DNA of 41,170 bases, from assembly GCA_017547205.1 (NCBI GenBank), contig JAFYQH010000058.1, positions 1 to 41,170 on the forward strand, written 5' to 3'. The stretch's first letter is position 1. Every line of letters begins with the position of its first letter. Of the stretch, positions 16,374 through 23,075 are shown one piece after another. The DNA is from Bacteroidaceae bacterium (GTDB taxonomy: Bacteria; Bacteroidota; Bacteroidia; Bacteroidales; Bacteroidaceae). The notes below the pieces were generated by a model that ran no database searches, had not been told where the DNA came from, and saw only the letters and a list, made by a program, of their open reading frames with translations. A program made the translations under genes and the position numbers.

Positions 16374-17684
16374 TTATTCACAAATGTACTCAAGGTATCT
16401 GCTTATTGCTTCCTGACAAATCGGACAGAAGTCGGTAAGCGCCTTCATCATGCACTCGGGCCATCCGCGGTAGATGCCTTTTTCAAGATATCCTCCACCT
16501 TCGTATGCACCAATCTTCCACTCCTTTTCGGTGCTTCCCGGGGTGATGACTGTTGGAACAGGTGTTCCTTCTTCAATCCTGTTTTCCCATTTTCCGTTGA
16601 AGTTGACAAATCGTGTCAGGTTTGCTTCCCAAGGTTCCTTGCCCTCGGGGTAGAGGGCACTTACGGTGTTTCCAATCTCAATGTATTCGTCGCCCAGTCC
16701 CATTAGCGAGTGACCGAATTCATGTACATAAACCTCGCCTGTACGACCGGTTTTTCCAGCCGACCCAAGGCCGTAGAAGTTGTAGATTCCTCCCCCGCCA
16801 TACTTGTCGGTGTTGGTAAGTATGAATATGCTTTCATATGGGGCGTTGGCAGCAATGTCCCTTACCTTCTGGAATTCTTCGGTCATCTGGTAACGTTCGC
16901 TGCCGAATGTGTAGAACCGTGTTCCCAACAGAGTCTCTTTCCAATCGTTCTGCCCTGGGATGCTTATTCCGCTTTCTACGGAGGGGGCCCACACGGCTCG
17001 TATGTTTATGCGGCGCCTGTTCTGGGTGAACGGTGCATATGAGAAGAGCGCGTCGCTCCACATGTGGCACGATGCGATGAACTTATCCTTTTCTTCCGCA
17101 GTGAAACCGTCGGGCAGCAGAACGATGTCAAGACTGTTGGCGATGTTCCCACCGATATGTATGTCAATGCTTTCGTATTGTTTTTTACATGGGTGTATAT
17201 TGTAGTCGGCAATCTTTATCTTCTGGGTGTATTTCTTTTCCCATTCCTTGCTGCTTTTGTTACGGGCATGGAACTCAATGGTGAAATCGGACTTTGGCTC
17301 TGGGAATATCACGCTTTCAGGGAATGAACGCTCTGTTAATATTGCTTCCTGTGTGGTCTGCCACTCATTGAACAGTGTGCAGTAATTGTTCTTGTAGATG
17401 ATAGTACCGGTCGCTGTGTCTATGATTCTGAACTGTTGTTCGCCATAGTCGAACGGGTTGATAAGTGATTTCGCTGAACCGGCCCATTCTCCTTCGCGTA
17501 TGACTCTGTCGAAATAATATCGTTCGTCCGTGCTGTTTCCTGCATGGTGGAAATCGAAACGCATGGTGTTGTTCTTGAAATAGTCGTCGAATAGTGGCTT
17601 TGATACTGTTTCTTGCGCATTGGCTCCTGTCCCGTATATTAGTGCCAAAGATGTTACAATTGATAGGAAGAATTTGTTTTGCAT
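16374..17684 (-). CDS. M64-family zinc metallopeptidase (IgA peptidase M64-like)
   Basis: 436 residues. An N-terminal signal peptide (MQNKFFLSIVTSLALIYGTG, then ANAQ) predicts export. An N-terminal beta domain (to about residue 165) precedes the catalytic domain. The zinc site is HEFGHSLMGLGDEY, residues 321-334: His321, Glu322 and His325 form HExxH, with Asp332-Glu333 beyond, as in peptidase family M64. The founding member cleaves immunoglobulin A, but most Bacteroidales homologues have no known substrate. Length matches full-size relatives. A -7 box lies just upstream on the minus strand. Confidence 0.88.
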   Translation of the reverse strand: MQNKFFLSIVTSLALIYGTGANAQETVSKPLFDDYFKNNTMRFDFHHAGNSTDERYYFDRVIREGEWAGSAKSLINPFDYGEQQFRIIDTATGTIIYKNNYCTLFNEWQTTQEAILTERSFPESVIFPEPKSDFTIEFHARNKSSKEWEKKYTQKIKIADYNIHPCKKQYESIDIHIGGNIANSLDIVLLPDGFTAEEKDKFIASCHMWSDALFSYAPFTQNRRRINIRAVWAPSVESGISIPGQNDWKETLLGTRFYTFGSERYQMTEEFQKVRDIAANAPYESIFILTNTDKYGGGGIYNFYGLGSAGKTGRTGEVYVHEFGHSLMGLGDEYIEIGNTVSALYPEGKEPWEANLTRFVNFNGKWENRIEEGTPVPTVITPGSTEKEWKIGAYEGGGYLEKGIYRGWPECMMKALTDFCPICQEAISRYLEYICE

Positions 17685-17707
17685 TGTGGCTCGTTTAATT
17701 TATACCG

Positions 17708-17715
17708 CAAAGATA
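17708..17715 (-). promoter_or_regulatory. -7 box of the M64 peptidase gene
   Basis: TATCTTTG on the minus strand, 23 bases before the start codon. No clear -33 element is visible. Confidence 0.5.
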
Positions 17716-17775
17716 GTGCAAATATTCCTTCTATCCTCTTTTTGGGAACAGTGAGCTAAAAAAAGTGTATAAATG

Positions 17776-17806
17776 TTGATGTTCTTGTGCATTATTCCTA
17801 TTTTTG
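17776..17806 (+). promoter_or_regulatory. Promoter of the SPOR lipoprotein gene
   Basis: TTG at 17776-17778 and TATTTTTG at 17799-17806, 20 bases apart. Confidence 0.7.
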
Positions 17807-17847
17807 CAGATATTTATCAAGAACTGTATTAAACATTAATAAGCATC

Positions 17848-18348
17848 ATGAGAAAATTATTCGTTTTTGCAATTGCATTGTGTTCTATCGCTGCATTCAC
17901 ATCTTGTAAGACAACCAAGGAGAGTGCATATAAGGCTGCTTACGACCAGGCTCGTCAGGAAGAACTTGCAGGGGGGCAGACCCAGCAGAGTGTACCTGAG
18001 GAAATTGCGCCCGTAGCTTCTTCCACAAAAAAGGAGACTGTAAAGGTTGACGAGTCATACCGTACCGAGAAGGTTGTTCTTTCTTCTGGTGCCGAAGGTT
18101 CGTTAAAGGCTTTCAGCGTCGTGTGTGGCAGTTTCTCTTCAAAGAGCAATGCGGACAATCTGCGTGCATCCTTGATTGATGAGGGCTATAGTGCAATTGT
18201 TGTACAGAACCCGGATACAGGAATGTACCGTGTAGTGTGTGCTTCTTTCGACAACAAGGCTGCTGCCGCAGAGGCGCGTGCACAGTTCAAGGCTGACCAT
18301 CCGCAGAACAGTGATTTCCAGAAGGCATGGTTGCTCTACAACAAGTAA
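17848..18348 (+). CDS. SPOR-domain lipoprotein
   Basis: 166 residues. The lipobox FTSC follows an 18-residue signal. A low-complexity linker (residues 25-85) leads to a C-terminal SPOR domain, about 88-160 (FSVVCGSFSSKSNADNLRAS, then YRVVCASFDNKAAAAEARAQ). SPOR domains bind denuded glycan strands of peptidoglycan, often at the division site. A periplasmic lipoprotein acting in cell wall remodelling or division is inferred. Single-gene unit with promoter and strong terminator. Confidence 0.9.
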   Translation: MRKLFVFAIALCSIAAFTSCKTTKESAYKAAYDQARQEELAGGQTQQSVPEEIAPVASSTKKETVKVDESYRTEKVVLSSGAEGSLKAFSVVCGSFSSKSNADNLRASLIDEGYSAIVVQNPDTGMYRVVCASFDNKAAAAEARAQFKADHPQNSDFQKAWLLYNK

Positions 18349-18385
18349 GAATAACCTTGCAGATTGGAACTCCTTGATATATTGG

Positions 18386-18430
18386 GAGAGGCCGGGTCAA
18401 AAGTATTTTTGCTCCGGCCTCTCTATTTTT
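18386..18430 (+). terminator. Terminator after the SPOR gene
   Basis: GAGAGGCCGG (18386-18395) pairs with CCGGCCTCTC (18414-18423), followed by TATTTTTTTT. Confidence 0.85.
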
Positions 18431-18459
18431 TTTGCTTTATCGGTTAGGTTTTCCTTTTA

Positions 18460-18630
18460 GTCAAAAAAAATGCTGAAAGTCTTAATGCTAAAATCAAAGC
18501 GTTCAGAGCGCAACTCAGAGGTGTTACTGATTTGAAATTTTTCTTATACTGTTCCATGAAGGCTCTCCCGCTTTTTAAAGAGGGGCGGTGCGAAACCATA
18601 GCACCGTTTGCGACGACAATGCGAAATTAG
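18460..18630 (+). pseudogene. C-terminal remnant of an ISAon1/ISL3-type transposase
   Basis: Reading from 18469 gives NAESLNAKIKAFRAQLRGVT followed by DLKFFLYCSM, ending at TAG 18628. This is the conserved C-terminus of Bacteroidota DDE transposases of the ISAon1/ISL3 group. The catalytic part is missing, there is no start codon, and upstream is the SPOR terminator. Residues after about 30 no longer look like the family and run into the palindrome cluster. Marks an old insertion at the left border of the accessory region. Confidence 0.65.
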
Positions 18631-18740
18631 CATTGTTTGCGACGACGGGAGCTTTAGCTCCCCAAAGGAGAGTGCTTTAGCACTAAGCTTTAGTTCCCAC
18701 GAGGAGTGTGCTTCAGCACTAAACTTTAGCTGGGAGGGAG
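18587..18740. repeat. Cluster of short palindromes with a repeated spacer
   Basis: In order: GGTGC...GCACC (18587-18605), GTTTGCGACGAC (18606-18617), AATGC...GCATT (18618-18634), GTTTGCGACGAC (18635-18646), GGGAGCTTTAGCTCCC (18647-18662), AGTGCTTTAGCACT (18671-18684), GTGCTTCAGCAC (18708-18719). The last two lie in an imperfect 36-bp tandem repeat starting at 18667 and 18703. Stems differ in sequence but stay complementary and share a GC-loop-GC core. Confidence 0.7.
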
Positions 18741-18750
18741 TTCGCCGCCC

Positions 18751-18831
18751 CTGCGCATCGAAATGCTGCGCGCCGAGAAGGTAGAGGAACTGATGGAGAT
18801 ACTTGACAGGATTGTTGATATATATGGCTAA
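18751..18831 (+). pseudogene. Possible C-terminal gene remnant
   Basis: An open stretch of 26 codons (LRIEMLRAEKVEELMEILDR and six more residues) ends at TAA 18829. It looks like an amphipathic helical protein tail but has no start codon and is preceded by stops and the palindrome cluster. Its stop overlaps the stop of the convergent regulator gene. It may be the 3' end of a gene lost when the region was rearranged; family unknown. Confidence 0.3.
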
Positions 18832-19418
18832 TCTTTGATAATTTCTGCGGCTGTGAGGCCGCTAATCTGTCCCACAACATAGCATTCTCCGGCAGACTCT
18901 TCGCCACAGCGTGTAAAATTGTCCATATAAAGTTCGCGCCCCTTCTGCATTGTCAGGCAGGTGAATGTGTCACCGGGTCTCATTCTTGAGTTGTCGCATT
19001 CCACGGCAACATAGCGGTTGCCACCAAGGTATTCCACCACGCAAACCCTGTCGGGCTGCCAAGCAATGCGCACCCTTGTGCCTATGGCAAGGTCACAGTT
19101 GTTTATGGCACCGGCTGTTTGGAATACATCGGAACTCCTTTGCTGCATCTCGTTTAGCCGTTTGCAATAGCTTTCCCAATTGGAACAGTCCACAAATCTT
19201 GCAATTACATCAAGTGTCCTTACGGAAATCTTGCTTGCGTTGCGGGTCGAGTAGCCCCAGATGCGTTCAAGCGTGGTCACCGAGATATACTCCTTGCACT
19301 TGTATCCGATGAGCCCCGAGAGGTGAGTAAAATTCGAGTGGGAGTACATCTTTCCGACCAACTCCTCAATCTCTTCTCGCAGTGCCGCAATCTGCGGTGA
19401 ATCGATGTCTATGCTCAT
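18828..19418 (-). CDS. HTH-like regulator candidate divergent from the kinase gene
   Basis: 196 residues, soluble. The N-terminal half has a helical module (about residues 45-85: YISVTTLERIWGYS then ISVRTLDVIARFVDCSNWES) that recurs in Bacteroidota proteins and resembles a small HTH domain. The C-terminal half (from about 108) is beta-rich (GTRVRIAWQPDRVCVVEYLG, RMRPGDTFTC) and could bind a ligand or peptide. I know no characterised homologue. It is divergent from the kinase gene across an 85-base gap that holds its own -7 box and an operator-like repeat. A regulator of the kinase locus is inference from context. Confidence 0.65.
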   Translation of the reverse strand: MSIDIDSPQIAALREEIEELVGKMYSHSNFTHLSGLIGYKCKEYISVTTLERIWGYSTRNASKISVRTLDVIARFVDCSNWESYCKRLNEMQQRSSDVFQTAGAINNCDLAIGTRVRIAWQPDRVCVVEYLGGNRYVAVECDNSRMRPGDTFTCLTMQKGRELYMDNFTRCGEESAGECYVVGQISGLTAAEIIKD

Positions 19419-19444
19419 ATTTTATCCTGTTCTGATTGCTGTCA

Positions 19445-19452
19445 CAAAAATA
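19445..19452 (-). promoter_or_regulatory. -7 box of the regulator candidate
   Basis: TATTTTTG on the minus strand, 26 bases before the start codon at 19418. Confidence 0.55.
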
Positions 19453-19483
19453 GTGCTTATATTTGAAAAAAAAATTATCGGAC

Positions 19484-19500
19484 TTTGTCATTATTTGTCA
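19484..19500 (-). promoter_or_regulatory. Operator-like direct repeat, copy 1
   Basis: On the minus strand this reads TGACAAA-TAA-TGACAAA, two heptamers 10 bp apart, so on one face of the helix. It lies 31 bases upstream of the regulator's -7 box and three bases before the kinase start codon. A second copy in the opposite orientation lies after the kinase gene. Confidence 0.6.
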
Positions 19501-19503
19501 GTT

Positions 19504-20718
19504 ATGAACGGTAACAGTGGAATGTTTAAACCATCGAGTGCAGGAGTCGACACTTCTGCAGGCTACTCTATGCCCGAGCTCTTTGCAACAACTTCCCTGG
19601 CTGTGCTCTACCGTGTGCGCAAAGCCGGTAAATATTTCATAATAAAGACACCAAAAGATACTTCGGGGCAGTCGCTTGCAATGTTGCGTCGCGAGTATGA
19701 ACTTTCCATCGGCCGCCAGCATCCCAATGTAGTGAACATCTTTACATACGAGGAGGCAACAGTTGTGGGGCCGGGCATTGTTATGGAGTATGTCGACGGG
19801 CGTACATTGAGCTCTTTTCTTGCAGAGAATCCATCGACGGCTATTCGCTGCAGGGTATTTGAGCAACTGTTGCAGGCAGTGGCTTACATACACCGCAGTG
19901 GCATTGTGCATAATGATATAAAACCCGAAAATATACTTATAACGCGTGCCGACAACGATGTGCGCCTCATTGACTTTGGTCTTGCCGACGACGATGCCAA
20001 TTACCTTGCACGCACACTTGGTTGCACCCCGGCATATGCCTCGCCCGAATTGCTGATGCAGGAGAAGAATATTGATGCGCGCAGTGACATCTACTCGTTG
20101 GGAGTAATAATGAGGGAACTTTTCGGCAACCGCCATTTGTGCATAGCAGGGCGATGCCTGTGTGCACAAAAGGAGAAACGCTATGCCAATGTCGAGCAGC
20201 TGCTTGCCGCCTTCAAACACCGCAACCGCCCTGCGATGCTACTTGTGTCTGTTTTGGCAGTGTTGCCGTTATTGCTGCTGTCGCTTACCGGCTATTTTGC
20301 AAGTGTAGAGAACACCCGTAAAATAGATGCCCGGCAAACAACTGTGGTGCAAAAGGTTGCCGTGCGTGGCTCGTTGCTTGCGCAGGTTGAAAAGGATGTG
20401 ACCGCAATATACCAATGTGTGGCCGATTCTATCTCCTCGGCACCTTATTATGAATTTGCCACCAATAACATCATCTCTTTCTATGAAATAATGGATGAGT
20501 ATAATGAGGAGAAGATTCTTGCTATTACTGACCCGGACATCTCGTCGGTTGTCACTGACCGATATATGCAGTTGCTTGTCAGTGCTCAAGAGCAATTGTG
20601 GGAAAAGGCAAACCTGTTACCGTCGTTCTATAAAAGCGATTTGCCCGTTGCTGCCGTTATCTATTATGACAGCCTGTTTTCTTGTCGTATACCATTTGTT
20701 CCTTATAATATAAAATAA
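19504..20718 (+). CDS. Transmembrane Ser/Thr protein kinase
   Basis: 404 residues from ATG 19504; the frame is open from 19405 but that part would run into the divergent gene's start. A Hanks-type kinase domain covers residues about 25-235: ATP lysine Lys48 (FIIKTP), helix C Glu64, catalytic loop HNDIKPEN (Asp138, Asn143), DFG 157-159, SPE 180-182. The usual HRD arginine is Asn137. One membrane helix (about 244-265) anchors a C-terminal periplasmic domain of 140 residues without a known fold. The topology suggests an envelope sensor with cytoplasmic kinase output. Substrates may be among the downstream products. Confidence 0.88.
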   Translation: MNGNSGMFKPSSAGVDTSAGYSMPELFATTSLAVLYRVRKAGKYFIIKTPKDTSGQSLAMLRREYELSIGRQHPNVVNIFTYEEATVVGPGIVMEYVDGRTLSSFLAENPSTAIRCRVFEQLLQAVAYIHRSGIVHNDIKPENILITRADNDVRLIDFGLADDDANYLARTLGCTPAYASPELLMQEKNIDARSDIYSLGVIMRELFGNRHLCIAGRCLCAQKEKRYANVEQLLAAFKHRNRPAMLLVSVLAVLPLLLLSLTGYFASVENTRKIDARQTTVVQKVAVRGSLLAQVEKDVTAIYQCVADSISSAPYYEFATNNIISFYEIMDEYNEEKILAITDPDISSVVTDRYMQLLVSAQEQLWEKANLLPSFYKSDLPVAAVIYYDSLFSCRIPFVPYNIK

Positions 20719-20741
20719 GGTCTAAACTGCTTCTAAATTCC
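20719..20741 (-). repeat. Solo sequence resembling the end of the 3.7-kb MITE
   Basis: On the minus strand GGAATTTAGAAGC-A-GTTTA matches the left flank and end of the element at 3661-3679 with one difference. No second end or duplication is found nearby. It lies directly after the kinase stop codon. Confidence 0.35.
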
Positions 20742-20763
20742 TTTTTTTGTTTTTCTTGCAAAC

Positions 20764-20780
20764 TGACAAAAACTGACAAA
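20764..20780 (+). promoter_or_regulatory. Operator-like direct repeat, copy 2
   Basis: TGACAAA-AAC-TGACAAA, the same 10-bp-period repeat as copy 1 but on the plus strand. It lies 21 bases upstream of the -7 box at 20802, exactly one helical turn closer than copy 1 is to its box. Confidence 0.6.
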
Positions 20781-20801
20781 GGATAATAAAATTTAATCCT
20801 T

Positions 20802-20809
20802 TATATTTG
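20802..20809 (+). promoter_or_regulatory. -7 box upstream of the structured leader
   Basis: TATATTTG matches TAnnTTTG. No TTG -33 is visible; the operator-like repeat occupies that region, as expected for an activator-dependent promoter. A weaker alternative, TAATATTG, is at 20861-20868. Confidence 0.5.
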
Positions 20810-20887
20810 CATACAGTTAAAAAAAGCAACAGACTCTTGTGTTTTGTTAATTTATTTTAGTAATATTGCATTGTTGAAATACAAATA

Positions 20888-21101
20888 AAACACGCGAGTG
20901 TTTGGCATTCTCGCTGATGAACCTAGGAAATTCATTAACGGAAAGAGAATTCAAACCCTGTCGCAATGTGTCATGCATACATATACGTGATGTATATGTT
21001 ATGTTTGATGGCTATTGGCGTAGGCTGTTGCTTTTCTCTTTTTCAGGGTTTTCCTAGGACCTATCAGCGGAGATTAAGTAATTAGTCTGCGCTTCTTTTT
21101 T
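20888..21101 (+). ncRNA. Candidate structured RNA or attenuator leader, ends in an intrinsic terminator
   Basis: The 437-base gap before the DUF4230 gene folds well by eye. Hairpin 1 is AAACAC-GCGA-GTGTTT (GNRA loop, 20888-20903). A long-range helix joins GCTGAT (20913-20918) with ATCAGC (21063-21068), CCTAGGAAA (20922-20930) with TTTCCTAGG (21050-21058) and ACCCTG (20955-20960) with CAGGGT (21044-21049), leaving a 5' bulge of about 24 bases. Inside is ACATATAC-GTGAT-GTATATGT (20979-20999). The 3' end forms AGATTAA-GTAA-TTAGTCT plus a T-run (21071-21101). The outer helix and terminator share bases, so they may exclude each other. It could be 6S-like, a Bacteroidales-specific RNA motif, or a new leader. 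Confidence 0.5.
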
Positions 21102-21155
21102 ATATGTACTTTGGAGCGTAGTATAGTGTTGGCCAATTAATACAATTTAAATACT

Positions 21156-21725
21156 ATGAAAAAAAAGTTCATTTTTTTACTCTTGGGTGCAGGGCTGCTC
21201 TTTGGTTCTTGTACAGGCCAAGACGAAAAACTCGACGAAGCTCTATCTAAAGCGGTCTCATGTGCAGAACTTGGTACTGTTGAGTACACAATCACTAAAC
21301 TTATTGTTGCCAATGATGATGCTTTCTACAAATTTGGTGACAGAAAGATTATCTTTTCGTGCCGCACAACAATGAAGGCTGGTATTGACTTGAAGGATTT
21401 CAACAAGGAAGATGTGGTACCTTCAAAGGATGGCAAGAGTGTTAATGTGACATTGCCGCAGCCAAAAATCCTTTCGTTCAACATGTCGGCCGAGGATATA
21501 AAACTTGAGTTTGCTAAAATAAGCGGTATACGTACCGGTTTTAATACCGATGAACGCAACGATCTTTTGAAACAGGGCGAGAAGGCCATCCTTGACGATG
21601 CTCCAAATTTGGGTATATACAACGATGCCAAGGATAATGCAGTGGAGTTCTTTACAACACTTCTTGCGCAGTGTGGATATAAGGATGTAAATATATGTTT
21701 TAAGGGTGATGAGTCCAAGAACTGA
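21156..21725 (+). CDS. DUF4230 lipoprotein
   Basis: 189 residues. The lipobox FGSC at about residues 16-19 predicts lipidation. The rest matches the DUF4230 pattern: a beta strand with TVEYTITKLIVAND, then KIIFSCRTTMKAGIDLKDF, the VNVTLPQPKILS strand and a C-terminal helix ending CGYKDVNICF. DUF4230 proteins are widespread and uncharacterised, often attached to a membrane. First coding gene after the structured leader; the next gene, also DUF4230, starts 25 bases later. The pairing suggests related envelope functions. Confidence 0.8.
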   Translation: MKKKFIFLLLGAGLLFGSCTGQDEKLDEALSKAVSCAELGTVEYTITKLIVANDDAFYKFGDRKIIFSCRTTMKAGIDLKDFNKEDVVPSKDGKSVNVTLPQPKILSFNMSAEDIKLEFAKISGIRTGFNTDERNDLLKQGEKAILDDAPNLGIYNDAKDNAVEFFTTLLAQCGYKDVNICFKGDESKN

Positions 21726-21750
21726 TTTTTAAAAGATAGATTTAAAAACT

Positions 21751-22827
21751 ATGGATACAAATAATAATGATAATCAGGAGAATTTAAACAGCCAGAATAC
21801 TCCAAAGAATAACAGCGTTTCTGTTGCCGCTGAGGCACTGAATGCTGCAAAGAATGTAGCAAATGCTACCGGCTCGGTGGTGAAAGGTATTGCAAAGACT
21901 GTCAATGCTGTTAATAATGATAATCAGGAGAATTCAAACAGCCAGAATACTCCAAAGGATAACAGCGTTTCTGCTGCCGCTGAGGCACTGAATGCTGCAA
22001 AGAATGTTGCAAAGGCTACCGGTACGGCTGTGAAAGGTACAGTTAAGACTGTTACCGGTTTTGCAAAAGTTGTTACCTTTATTTCTAGTAATTTGCCTTT
22101 GGTGGGCGGCATTATTGCTATTCTGTTTGTAGTCTCTTTATTTGCTTTTAATCCTTTTGGTTGGAATCTTTCGCTCTTTGGTGGTCCCGAGATTGAAAAG
22201 ACAGAGAATGTTGTGCTGGAGGTAAAGAAAATCTCTGAATTCACAACTGCATGTTACTACGAGGAGTCGGTGCTCAAGGGCGAGAAGGTCGCCGAGGGTA
22301 AGGAGTGGTTCGGTGTTAAGACCGATGATGTTGTAGAGACCATCGTGCTCACTGTGAAGTGCAAGGTGCGTGCCGGTTTTGACCTCTCTGAACTTGGTGA
22401 AAATGACTTGGTTGTAGTGGGTGATTCTGTAAGCATCAAATTGCCTGTTCCAAAGGTTTTCGACGTGATAAGCAATCCGTCAGACTATAAGATATTCGAG
22501 GAATCGGGTGACTGGGAGCACGAAGAGATTGTTGCCATGCAGGTCGAGGGTAAGAAAAAGACCCTGAATAATGCTCACAACCAGAATATCCTTCAGAAGG
22601 CAAATACCATTGGTAAGGAGCGTATTGTTGCGCTGTTCACTGCTATGGGATTCAGGGTGGTCAATGTGACACTCTCCGATGTTCCTGTACGCGAACAGGC
22701 TCCAGCAGAGCCGCTCACTACAGTGCAGGGTGAGAATGGGTCTGCCGTGGAACTGGTTCCGGCTGTAGAGCTTGTGCCTGCGGTAGAAGAACAAATGCCG
22801 ATTGATACACTCTCACAAGTATTATAA
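21751..22827 (+). CDS. Membrane-anchored DUF4230 protein with duplicated N-terminal repeat
   Basis: 358 residues. Residues 5-104 are two 50-residue tandem repeats (NNDNQEN, then AAEALNAAKNVA and VKG-KTV), Asn/Ala-rich and probably helical, on the cytoplasmic side. One membrane helix follows (about 110-133, LPLVGGIIAILFVVSLFAF). The DUF4230 domain (about 150-320) includes VVETIVLTVKCKVRAGFDLS and ends MGFRVVNVTLSD. A Pro/Val/Glu-rich tail closes it. Its C-terminal strand is echoed in the chimeric mini-ORF at 27352. Confidence 0.78.
   Translation: MDTNNNDNQENLNSQNTPKNNSVSVAAEALNAAKNVANATGSVVKGIAKTVNAVNNDNQENSNSQNTPKDNSVSAAAEALNAAKNVAKATGTAVKGTVKTVTGFAKVVTFISSNLPLVGGIIAILFVVSLFAFNPFGWNLSLFGGPEIEKTENVVLEVKKISEFTTACYYEESVLKGEKVAEGKEWFGVKTDDVVETIVLTVKCKVRAGFDLSELGENDLVVVGDSVSIKLPVPKVFDVISNPSDYKIFEESGDWEHEEIVAMQVEGKKKTLNNAHNQNILQKANTIGKERIVALFTAMGFRVVNVTLSDVPVREQAPAEPLTTVQGENGSAVELVPAVELVPAVEEQMPIDTLSQVL
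21763..22062 (+). repeat. 150-bp tandem duplication inside a coding sequence
   Basis: Unit 1 is 21763-21912 and unit 2 is 21913-22062, in frame (50 codons each) and roughly 85-90 percent identical by eye. The duplication is recent enough for nucleotide identity to persist, so unit number could vary between strains. Confidence 0.85.
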
Positions 22828-22846
22828 TGCTACAAATGATATAATT

Positions 22847-23029
22847 ATGGTACTTTTTGATATAGGGGCTTTATTGTTCTTGACCGGCCTTTTTTTGGTA
22901 ATATATACCCTCTTCAAGAAAGCACCTGGAGCAGCTATACTCTTCGTTATAATGTCGTTGATTGGAGGCGTGTTGATGCTTATTGCGTATTATGGGGTTA
23001 TGGGTAACAAATCGATATTTAATTTTTGA
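22847..23029 (+). CDS. Small two-helix membrane protein
   Basis: 60 residues from MVLFDIGALL; the frame is open from 22802 inside the previous gene, but the ATG at 22847 is the natural start. Two hydrophobic helices (about 4-23 and 30-53) are joined by a short basic loop (FKKAP), a hairpin in the inner membrane. No family recognised. It lies between the DUF4230 and OmpA-domain genes with same-strand spacing. Confidence 0.65.
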   Translation: MVLFDIGALLFLTGLFLVIYTLFKKAPGAAILFVIMSLIGGVLMLIAYYGVMGNKSIFNF

Positions 23030-23075
23030 TTTTGCAATATAAACTTAAACATTAATAATGTAAAACAAAAAGACT

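Noticed and set aside
18606-18646. GTTTGCGACGAC repeats as a possible CRISPR array
   Set aside because: Only two 12-bp copies, and the intervening sequence is a palindrome, not a unique spacer; no cas genes nearby.
19405-19503. N-terminal extension of the kinase from 19405
   Set aside because: It would overlap the divergent regulator's start, its promoter and the operator-like repeat, and precedes the kinase domain without a plausible function.
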